Positions 1-5,131 of a stretch of DNA of 5,221 nucleotides are shown piece after piece. A program made the translations under genes and the position numbers. Below the pieces are notes generated by a model. That model worked only from the letters and a program-made list of their open reading frames with translations, ran no database searches and was not told the DNA's origin. How positions within the stretch are numbered: position 1 is the stretch's first letter; each line of letters starts with the position of its first letter. The DNA is from an uncultured Eubacterium sp. (GTDB lineage Bacteria; Bacillota_A; Clostridia; Lachnospirales; Lachnospiraceae): the NCBI GenBank assembly GCA_947653505.1, contig CANTHI010000298.1, positions 1 through 5,221 on the forward strand. The letters are read 5' to 3'.

Positions 1-957
1 TTTATCTGCCACGATGACAACGCTTTCGTTCATATTCTGGATATTATGGTTGACTTCGTTTGTCACAGAGGATGTCTCCTGCATGCTTGACGCCAGAGCT
101 TCGTTCGTAGCCGAATTATTGGAAGAAGCTTCGTTGACCTGATCCGATATGTCATACAGCATATTGGCATCTGTTACAAGTTTTTCGGAAATATCGTCCA
201 GTTCCGAGACAATCTCTGTCAGCTGCTGCCTCATATTTGTGACAGCATGCCCCATTACCCCGATCTCATCATTTGTCTTTGGAATCTTTTGTCCGTCCTG
301 CAGATTCAGCTCGGAAATATCGTTAATGACAGTAGTCAGCGCAGATACCGGCTTTGTAATACGTGCTGTGATAATGATCCCGGTAAACAACGCCAGCACA
401 AGCAGCGCGGCACCGACCGCCAGCGTGTACATACTGATCGTAAGCACTGGCTTTAGCACATCTGACTCATCTGCCTGCACGACCACGATCCAGTCATTTA
501 CAGTACACATAAACGCTACATAAACATCTTCCCCGTCTACCTTGCATCTTCTGACATCTGCTGTTGTCATGATTCCCTGTCTAAGCTGTCCTGCGACCTC
601 TTCGATGACCGGATTGTTTTCCAGCTTCGTACCGATTTTTTCGGCATCCTTATGATACAGATAGACCCCTTCGGTATCAACGAGATATGCGTGGCTGGAA
701 TCCATTGTCCCGATGCCTACGCTGTATAAAATGTATTCCAGACTGACTTCCAGATGATTGCGCTCCGAATCCCCGTAAAAGCTTTCGTACAAAGTACCGG
801 AAGCGGATACGCAGGTGTCATATAAATAGCTTTTACACAAATCCACAATATTTTTGCGGTTAATAACATAACAGATCACCAGGATTCCCATAATGAGCAG
901 TATCGATGTGGACGCAATTAATAACGCGATTTTGGAACGTATTGATTTTACTTTCAT
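1..957 (-). CDS. Methyl-accepting chemotaxis protein, N-terminal part (Cache sensor, HAMP), runs off left edge
   Basis: My own translation of the minus strand from the ATG at 955-957 gives 319 codons with no stop, so the gene continues past position 1 and lacks its C-terminal signalling tip. Domain order: short basic N-terminus; transmembrane segment about residues 10-32; extracellular region about 33-171, with a Cache-like stretch near residues 89-112 (HAYLVDTEGVYLYHKDAEKI) and a closing NDWIVVVQAD at 154-163; second transmembrane segment about 172-196; HAMP about 197-250 with the conserved Pro203 and an NDEIG motif; then the start of the coiled-coil methylation region (ALASSMQETSSVTNEV). 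An extracellular region of about 139 residues fits a single Cache domain better than a double one. Family role: it senses an extracellular small molecule and signals through CheW/CheA to flagellar motors. The Shine-Dalgarno AGGGGG (967-972) lies 9 bases upstream and overlaps the stop codon of the preceding binding-protein gene, so the two are probably one operon. The ligand is unknown. Confidence 0.93.
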   Translation of the reverse strand, partial: MKVKSIRSKIALLIASTSILLIMGILVICYVINRKNIVDLCKSYLYDTCVSASGTLYESFYGDSERNHLEVSLEYILYSVGIGTMDSSHAYLVDTEGVYLYHKDAEKIGTKLENNPVIEEVAGQLRQGIMTTADVRRCKVDGEDVYVAFMCTVNDWIVVVQADESDVLKPVLTISMYTLAVGAALLVLALFTGIIITARITKPVSALTTVINDISELNLQDGQKIPKTNDEIGVMGHAVTNMRQQLTEIVSELDDISEKLVTDANMLYDISDQVNEASSNNSATNEALASSMQETSSVTNEVNHNIQNMNESVVIVADK

Positions 958-970
958 ATCCTGCTTCCCC

Positions 971-2287
971 CTATTGTTCCGCTTTCTCTAAAGCCCATTC
1001 TTCTTTGACGCCTTCTACCACATCATCCCATTCACATTCTCCTTTGACATAGCGCAGGAGACTGGCGCCAAACGCGTCCTTAAATTTCTGGCTTGGAAAT
1101 GTGGAAAAAATCCAGTTTACAGACTGTGTCGCCTCATTTTCCATATCTTTTGATACTTCTTTGGCAAGCGGATTTTCCGGCCGCTCTGCCTCGGAAAACG
1201 TTTCAAACGGCGCGATAAAGCCCATCCTGTTTGTAACATAGTCTTTTCCGGTATCCGAACTGTAGACCCATTTCATAAATTCCACAGCTGCCTGCTGCTC
1301 TTCTTCGGTTGCCGTGGCATTGATGCTGAGATAATTTCCGGTTCCAATACAAAGTCCCTGTCCTTCTTCGCCTTCAATGCCTGTATAAATCGGCATGTAT
1401 TTTACATTTTCTTCTGATACCTTATTTCCTTCTACTTCTGCGATCTGACTCCATGCCCAGTTGCCGTTTTGCACCATTGCCGCCCGTTCCAGCGCAAAAT
1501 CTGCCATAGAATCCTTCACCGTTTTGGAAGCCAGCTCAGAAGGCTGCGCACAGGAGTTGTTGATATACAGATCAAAGATATTTTTATAATTCTGCGCATA
1601 TTTAAAATCCAGTGTATCCGTATCTGAAACATTTTTGTCCTGAAATTCATAATACACCGGAATATTTGCCAGATGCGTCTGCCAGCGCCAGTCCTCACCG
1701 GAGCCAAACGAAGTCGACGCAAAGACTCCTTCGATGCCGAGCTCAGATTTATGTAATGTCATATCTTCCACAACTGCTTTGAATGTTTCAAAATTATTTA
1801 CTTCATCCATACTGTTAACAGAAACGGCTTTGGACGGAAGCGCAAAATATTTCTGCATCACCGCATCGTTATAAATAATCCCATAGCCCTCGACAACATA
1901 CGGGATACCGTATACACCATCCCCGCTTTTGACCGCAATATTTTCATCCAGCTGCCACGTATATAATTCCGTATCACTTAAATCCATACAGTAGTGCTTC
2001 CAGTGCTCATATCCGATCGGTCCGGTAATGTGAAATAACGTCGGCGCGTCCTTTTTCGCAAGCTCCGCTTTGAGACGCTGCTCGTAGTTTCCATTCGCAA
2101 CGGTCAGCACTTTGACCTCCACGCCTGTTTCCTCTTCATAATCTTTTGCCAGATCCCGCCAGACAGACGCTACCTCCGGCTTAAAATTCAGATAATAAAT
2201 CGATGTTTTTTCAGCACTGGCACCACATCCCCCTGCAAGCATACATGCTGAAAGTGCCACAGCAGCTGCCGCTCCCATACGTTTCAT
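971..2287 (-). CDS. Extracellular solute-binding lipoprotein, carbohydrate ABC transporter type (family 1)
   Basis: A 438-residue protein, a typical length for family 1 sugar-binding proteins (COG1653/MalE-UgpB type). The N-terminus is a lipoprotein signal: MKRM, a hydrophobic Ala-rich stretch, then MLAGGC, with Cys21 the likely lipidated residue followed by a small-residue linker GASAEKT. Cys15 (LSAC) is a second lipobox-like site but gives a very short signal. Family-like features in the mature part are the early YYLNFKPEVASVWRDLAKDY strand-helix, EETGVEVKV, the PYVVEGYGIIYN segment (about 130-141), NGNWAWSQ, and EFMKWVYSSDTGKDYVT in the C-lobe. It should sit anchored outside the membrane and bind an oligo- or monosaccharide, which I cannot identify. 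The start is fixed by AGGAGG (2296-2301) 8 bases upstream of ATG. It lies 122 bases after a LacI-type regulator gene and 13 bases before a chemoreceptor gene on the same strand. No permease genes are in view. Confidence 0.93.
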   Translation of the reverse strand: MKRMGAAAAVALSACMLAGGCGASAEKTSIYYLNFKPEVASVWRDLAKDYEEETGVEVKVLTVANGNYEQRLKAELAKKDAPTLFHITGPIGYEHWKHYCMDLSDTELYTWQLDENIAVKSGDGVYGIPYVVEGYGIIYNDAVMQKYFALPSKAVSVNSMDEVNNFETFKAVVEDMTLHKSELGIEGVFASTSFGSGEDWRWQTHLANIPVYYEFQDKNVSDTDTLDFKYAQNYKNIFDLYINNSCAQPSELASKTVKDSMADFALERAAMVQNGNWAWSQIAEVEGNKVSEENVKYMPIYTGIEGEEGQGLCIGTGNYLSINATATEEEQQAAVEFMKWVYSSDTGKDYVTNRMGFIAPFETFSEAERPENPLAKEVSKDMENEATQSVNWIFSTFPSQKFKDAFGASLLRYVKGECEWDDVVEGVKEEWALEKAEQ

Positions 2288-2306
2288 GTCCTATACCTCC
2301 TGTATC

Positions 2307-2322
2307 TTCCTGTCATCAGGAA
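2307..2322 (-). promoter_or_regulatory. Small hairpin in the leader of the binding-protein gene
   Basis: A perfect 6-bp inverted repeat TTCCTG/CAGGAA with a 4-base loop lies just 5' of the AGGAGG ribosome binding site. On the minus-strand transcript it is preceded by a U-run. The 5' arm could alternatively pair with the CAGGAGG that contains the ribosome binding site. It may be an mRNA-stabilising or processing element, or chance. There is no direct evidence of function. Confidence 0.35.
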
Positions 2323-2409
2323 AAACTGTTCTGGTCCGCCTTTTACGGATGTTTGTCCTGATTTTCTTCTTTTTCCGTTCTCCTGCTGCACTGATCCATA
2401 CTTTTATGT

Positions 2410-3456
2410 TCATGTCCCTGCAGGCTCCATTTCCTGATCCGGCTTACAGCAGCTGTCCCGTTCGATCAGCCTGTGCGGAACGATGATTTTAGTAGCCAGC
2501 AGATCCGGATTTTCAATATGATTAATCAGCTGCGAAGCTGCTTCTATCCCCAGCTGGAACGAATTGACATCAATTGAGGTCAGCTGCGGGGATGTCAGCC
2601 TGGCAAACAGCGAGTTGTTAAACGATACGATCGAAAGATCTTTTGGGACTGACAGTCCCATCTGAATGCAGACCCGCTCCAGCGCTACTGCCAGAATATC
2701 GTCACTGACAACAATTGCCGTCGGACGATCCGGCTGCTCTAACAACGCACGAATCTGCGCGGTATCCTCCTGCGGGATACAGCTGACCTGCACGCAGTAC
2801 TGGGAATAAACCGGCAGATTGTGCTGCAAAAGTGCCAGCTGATATCCGGATTTACGGTCTGCCGAATAGAAAAACAGACTCTCATTTCCTACATAAGCAA
2901 TCTTGCGGTGCCCAAGCTGGTACAGATATTCTGCCGCTTCCTGTCCAGCCAGCAGATTATCATTATCTACAATAATCGTCTGATTTGCCGGCACTGGCGC
3001 TTTTCCGACCAGTACATATAACAGCTCTTCCTCACAAAGATACTCTACAATCGCATCTTCTTTTCTGGAAAAGAGCACGACAAAGCCGTCGATCATACTG
3101 TCTGTCCCAATGGACTGGACCGCACCCAGTATCTCTGCTTCGTCCTGCCCGGTAATGACCGTACTGATATACTGCCGTTTGTTGCAGAACTGACTGATTC
3201 CGCGGATTGCTTCCAGATAAAAGGAATTTTCATATGCTTCCCGATAAGACGGCGGCAGTATAATCCCGATCGTTCTGGAGCAGGTACCAGCCGCCCCGTC
3301 ATACGAAAAACCCGGTTCATAACCAAGCTGCGCCATGACACGGCGGACTTTTTCCTTTGTTTCTGCGCTGATAGACGGATTGTTCTTGCAGGTCCTTGAC
3401 ACCGTGGAAGGAGAAACGCCTGCCAGCGCAGCGACATCCTTGATCGTTACGGCCAT
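2410..3456 (-). CDS. LacI/GalR-family transcriptional regulator
   Basis: A 348-residue DNA-binding regulator. The N-terminal helix-turn-helix (residues 2-46) is classic: TIKDVAALAGVSPSTVSR, then NNPSISAETKEKV and the LGYEP end of the domain. A periplasmic-binding-protein-like effector domain follows from TIGIILPPS (about 62-70), with LEAIRGISQF, then GHRKIAYVG, PTAIVVSDDILAV and PQLTSIDVNSFQLG later, all at family-typical places. The wording of IGIILPPS...LEAIRGIS resembles MalR-type regulators of sugar use, which is suggestive only. The reading frame extends 8 codons further upstream, to 3480, but AAGGAG (3465-3470) lies 8 bases before the ATG at 3456 and falls inside the longer form, so 3456 is the start. 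The linker after LGYEP is unusual: it has Gly in place of the common Asn and no Leu in the hinge helix. It probably controls itself and the downstream binding-protein/chemoreceptor genes in response to a sugar. Confidence 0.95.
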   Translation of the reverse strand: MAVTIKDVAALAGVSPSTVSRTCKNNPSISAETKEKVRRVMAQLGYEPGFSYDGAAGTCSRTIGIILPPSYREAYENSFYLEAIRGISQFCNKRQYISTVITGQDEAEILGAVQSIGTDSMIDGFVVLFSRKEDAIVEYLCEEELLYVLVGKAPVPANQTIIVDNDNLLAGQEAAEYLYQLGHRKIAYVGNESLFFYSADRKSGYQLALLQHNLPVYSQYCVQVSCIPQEDTAQIRALLEQPDRPTAIVVSDDILAVALERVCIQMGLSVPKDLSIVSFNNSLFARLTSPQLTSIDVNSFQLGIEAASQLINHIENPDLLATKIIVPHRLIERDSCCKPDQEMEPAGT

Positions 3457-3492
3457 AAAAATCACTCCTTTTTTGCACATATATTGACATTT

Positions 3493-3521
3493 ATTTTAGA
3501 ATATTGCACAAAGAAAGTCAA
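3493..3521 (-). promoter_or_regulatory. Sigma-A type promoter of the LacI-family gene
   Basis: Read on the minus strand, TTGACT (3521-3516) and TAAAAT (3498-3493) are separated by exactly 17 bases, close to consensus for the housekeeping sigma factor. Transcription would start near 3486, leaving a leader of about 30 bases before the ATG at 3456. The spacer contains TTGTGCAA, a TTGNNCAA near-palindrome. The hexamer ATTGAC at 3483-3488 is inversely repeated by GTCAAT at 3517-3522, so the promoter is bracketed by a 6-bp inverted repeat. Since I find no good promoter before the binding-protein gene, this promoter may serve the whole three-gene unit. Confidence 0.7.
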
Positions 3522-3578
3522 TGTTTTTATGCAAAGTCAGTGCAAAAATATCATATTAGAGCGCAATGTATGTGCAAT
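3504..3578. promoter_or_regulatory. Cluster of TTGCA-type repeats upstream of the lacI promoter (possible operator or activator sites)
   Basis: On the plus strand TGCAAA occurs at 3530-3535 and again at 3541-3546, 11 bp apart. GCGCAAT (3561-3567) and GTGCAAT (3572-3578) are also 11 bp apart. A further TTGCACAA is at 3504-3511, inside the promoter spacer. The pairs are spaced by about one helical turn and lie upstream of the -35 box of the leftward promoter. LacI-family operators are usually inverted repeats, and these are direct repeats, so they may belong to another regulator. Function is inferred only from pattern and position. Confidence 0.35.
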
Positions 3579-3590
3579 AATTTACATAAA
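3573..3590 (+). repeat. 18-bp direct repeat, copy 1
   Basis: TGCAATAATTTACATAAA here matches TGCAACAATTTACATAAA at 4853-4870 in 17 of 18 positions. Each copy lies a short distance to the left of a large inverted repeat: 6 bases before the one at 3597, and 25 bases before the one at 4896. It may be coincidence in AT-rich DNA. Confidence 0.5.
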
Positions 3591-3596
3591 TATTCT

Positions 3597-3653
3597 CACG
3601 GAACGCGCAGTTTATGCCCAGTGGGGCAGACCCTGCGCGTTCCTGACCCCGTG
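3597..3653. repeat. Nested GC-rich inverted repeat in the divergent intergenic region
   Basis: GGAACGCGCAG (3600-3610) is exactly complementary to CTGCGCGTTCC (3633-3643), an 11-bp stem. Outside it CACG (3597-3600) matches CGTG (3650-3653) across a 6-base bulge. Inside the loop TGCCC (3615-3619) pairs with GGGCA (3624-3628) around AGTG. Neither side has a T-tract, and no gene ends here, so it is not an ordinary intrinsic terminator. It lies between two divergent promoters and could be a small palindromic repeat element, an insulator between the two transcription units, or a remnant of a mobile sequence. Confidence 0.75.
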
Positions 3654-3703
3654 AAAAGTAACTATGCTTCATCAGTAAGACTTCCCAAAGCATTTCTTTG
3701 TGC

Positions 3704-3732
3704 TTTACACTCCCAGCCACATACGCTATAAT
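3704..3732 (+). promoter_or_regulatory. Sigma-A type promoter for the rightward small ORFs
   Basis: TTTACA (3704-3709) and a perfect TATAAT (3727-3732) with a 17-base spacer form a strong rightward promoter. Transcription would begin near 3739, giving a leader of about 38 bases to the ATG at 3777. It is the only good rightward promoter I found before the DUF6062-like gene, so it may drive that gene too. Confidence 0.75.
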
Positions 3733-3761
3733 GATGGTATCAGATTATGCTGTATCATGAT
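3731..3761. promoter_or_regulatory. Imperfect dyad over the rightward transcription start (possible operator)
   Basis: The ends ATGATGGTA and TATCATGAT are inverted copies matching at 7 of 9 positions (ATnATGnTA), centred near 3746. The dyad overlaps the end of the -10 box and the predicted start site, where a repressor could block transcription. The match is modest and the AT-rich context makes chance possible. Confidence 0.3.
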
Positions 3762-3776
3762 AAAGGCGGTGAGAAT

Positions 3777-3893
3777 ATGAAGGTAATGGAGATGACAGAA
3801 AAAGAAATGATACAAAAAAATATAGAAGATTTTTCAAGATTACAGGATTATATGACCGGCGCTGATAAAGAATCTGATTCCTATAAAAAATGA
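3777..3893 (+). CDS. Small ORF, 38 residues, unknown function
   Basis: ATG at 3777 to TGA at 3891-3893. Translation support is good for its size: AAGGCGGTGA (3763-3772), one base off the ideal anti-16S complement, is well spaced, and a consensus promoter lies upstream. The product is charged and mostly helical in appearance: MKVMEMTEKEMIQKNIEDF, then SRLQDYMTGADKESDSYKK. There is no signal peptide or membrane segment. The last two codons are AAA AAA and run straight into TGA, and the next ORF starts inside this stop (ATGA). The two may be one 65-residue protein interrupted by a frame change at the six-A run. I do not recognise the family with certainty. Confidence 0.6.
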   Translation: MKVMEMTEKEMIQKNIEDFSRLQDYMTGADKESDSYKK

Positions 3894-3973
3894 AAAGACG
3901 CTATACAGAATTGAAAGTAATTCTGACCGTTTCCGGAGTAAATTTAACGGAAATTGATTATATAAACGAATAG
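3890..3973 (+). CDS. Small ORF, 27 residues, overlapping the previous one by ATGA; possible second half of a split protein
   Basis: ATG at 3890 overlaps the TGA of the preceding ORF, in the -1 frame; TAG at 3971-3973. The product is MKRRYTELKVILTVSGVNL followed by TEIDYINE. No Shine-Dalgarno precedes this ATG, so independent initiation is unlikely. It would need translational coupling to the ORF before it, a -1 ribosomal slip, or one extra A in the AAAAAA tract (3885-3890), which would fuse the two into 65 residues. The amphipathic ELKVILTVSGVN segment reads like the C-terminal helix of a small helical protein rather than a complete one. The DUF6062-like gene starts 53 bases downstream. Function unknown. 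Confidence 0.45.
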   Translation: MKRRYTELKVILTVSGVNLTEIDYINE

Positions 3974-4026
3974 CAGTTACAGAAACCATCCATTTTTACA
4001 CATTTTACACAGACAGGGGAATCATT

Positions 4027-4794
4027 ATGAAAAAAGACATTTCCACACTCCCGTTAATCGAAGCCTTCCGTACCAGCGACGAATGTCCGTTCTGTTATCT
4101 GGAACGTGCCGCGGAGCAGCATGCCATTTCTTTTATTCTTGGCTCTGCCTATATGGAAGATTATATACGGGAGAAAACAGACGAGCTTGGCTTCTGCCGT
4201 CATCACTATAAAATGATGTATGACTATGGCAACCGTCTGGGTAGCGCACTGATTTTAAGCACGCATCTGAAAAAATTAAACGAAGAGCTTGCGCAGGAAC
4301 TAAATCGCTTTTCACCTGGAAAATCCAGTTTTATCAAACGCATGAAACGGACCGAAGCTGCCCAGACACAGGCCAGAACACCGTTGGGCGCGTGGCTGGA
4401 TGCAAAGGAACGTTCCTGCTATGTATGTGATCATTTCAACCAGATCTATAACCGGTATCTGGACACTTTTTTTGATCTGTACCGGAAAAACAGTGAATTT
4501 CGCGAAGCTTTTCTAAACAGTAAAGGCTTTTGCCTGCCGCACTTTCGTGATCTGATCGAATGTGCAGAGGACAAACTGTCTGATACTGAAAAGCAGGATT
4601 TTTATCCAAAGACATCCGCACTGATGCTGGAGCATATGAAACGGCTGCAGAGCGAGGTATCGTGGTTTGTGGAAAAAAACGACTACCGCAACAAGGATAA
4701 AGACTGGGGCAATTCTGCAGACAGCGTCCAGCGCGCGATGCAAAAGTGTAGCGGCGGTTATCCGGCAGATCCGGTATTTGAGCAGGAACCGTGA
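4027..4794 (+). CDS. DUF6062-like cysteine-rich protein with two CxxC...FCxxH modules
   Basis: A 255-residue soluble protein with no signal peptide or membrane segment. From memory of the family I assign it to the DUF6062 proteins common in Clostridia; their biochemical role is not known to me. It has two similar modules. The first has DECPFC (Cys20, Cys23) and GFCRHH (Cys57, His60). The second has SCYVC (Cys131, Cys134) and GFCLPH (Cys169, His172). The gap from the CxxC to the FCxxH is 34-35 residues in both, which suggests internal duplication and two metal sites, zinc being the simplest guess. A charged helical region (about 80-115) separates the modules, and the C-terminal 40 residues are polar and look disordered. 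AGGGGA (4015-4020) is 6 bases before ATG. It follows the small ORFs by 53 bases on the same strand with no terminator between, so cotranscription from the 3704-3732 promoter is possible. Confidence 0.85.
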   Translation: MKKDISTLPLIEAFRTSDECPFCYLERAAEQHAISFILGSAYMEDYIREKTDELGFCRHHYKMMYDYGNRLGSALILSTHLKKLNEELAQELNRFSPGKSSFIKRMKRTEAAQTQARTPLGAWLDAKERSCYVCDHFNQIYNRYLDTFFDLYRKNSEFREAFLNSKGFCLPHFRDLIECAEDKLSDTEKQDFYPKTSALMLEHMKRLQSEVSWFVEKNDYRNKDKDWGNSADSVQRAMQKCSGGYPADPVFEQEP

Positions 4795-4852
4795 TGCGCT
4801 GCATCTGAATATTGCGCAGGGGATGAAGCCATAAGGATAATGAAGCAGGAAA

Positions 4853-4870
4853 TGCAACAATTTACATAAA
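4853..4870 (+). repeat. 18-bp direct repeat, copy 2
   Basis: Matches the copy at 3573-3590 in 17 of 18 positions (C instead of T at the sixth base). It sits in the intergenic region after the DUF6062-like gene, 25 bases before the long inverted repeat. Both copies are non-coding. Confidence 0.5.
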
Positions 4871-4895
4871 AGTGTTATATTCTGGCTATGAGGAC

Positions 4896-5131
4896 GCTGG
4901 ATGAGGAAAGCGGCCCTGTTTCATTGTTCCGGTTTCCAGAATGTAAGAATCTCTAAGTATTCTGCATCCAGTCTTTGGTACCGGACGGGCGCGACACCTG
5001 GTTCGCTTCTGGCTCCGCCAGCAGCTAAAGGTGCCGCTTCGGCTTCGCCGCCTGTGTATCGGGCAGAATACTAAGAGCTTCTAACATTCTTCCAAAGTCA
5101 CAATGAAACAGGACCGCTTCCCTCATCCGGC
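4896..5131. repeat. 236-base palindromic element: long imperfect inverted repeat with branched GC-rich loop
   Basis: The left arm (4896-4965) and right arm (5063-5131) are inverted copies. The outer 32 bases match at 29 positions (core CCTGTTTCATTGT), then about 10 bases are unpaired, then 28 bases match at 25 positions (ends in AGTATTCTGC). The 97-base loop folds further. GCGACACCT (4991-4999) pairs with AGGTGCCGC (5029-5037) with one mismatch and encloses CTGGC/GCCAG (5009-5013/5017-5021). CGGC/GCCG (5040-5043/5047-5050) forms a second stem-loop, so the whole is a three-way-junction shape. It has no ORF I can support and no obvious target-site duplication. A TTTTT run (5134-5138) follows the base of the stem, so on the plus strand it could end transcription of the DUF6062-like gene. 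It resembles a MITE-like or REP/BOX-type intergenic repeat, or a structured RNA. I cannot name the family. Confidence 0.88.

Noticed and set aside
149..523. 124-residue plus-strand ORF rich in Ser/Thr
   Set aside because: It lies antisense within the chemoreceptor gene, has no ribosome binding site, and its Ser-rich composition is the usual shadow of the coding strand.
3457..3480. Eight-codon N-terminal extension of the LacI-family protein (start at 3480)
   Set aside because: No Shine-Dalgarno precedes the ATG at 3480, while AAGGAG inside the extension is ideally placed for the ATG at 3456, where the standard family N-terminus begins.
3504..3731. 75-residue plus-strand ORF in the divergent intergenic region
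   Set aside because: No ribosome binding site; it runs through the inverted repeat and into the rightward promoter, and the protein shows no recognisable pattern.
4793..4805. GATGC/GCATC mini-hairpin overlapping the stop codon of the DUF6062-like gene
   Set aside because: Five base pairs with a three-base loop and no T-run after it; too weak to call a terminator.
4436..4860. Two overlapping minus-strand ORFs of 122 and 115 residues
   Set aside because: Both are antisense to the DUF6062-like gene, lack ribosome binding sites, and have compositions expected of reverse-frame shadows.
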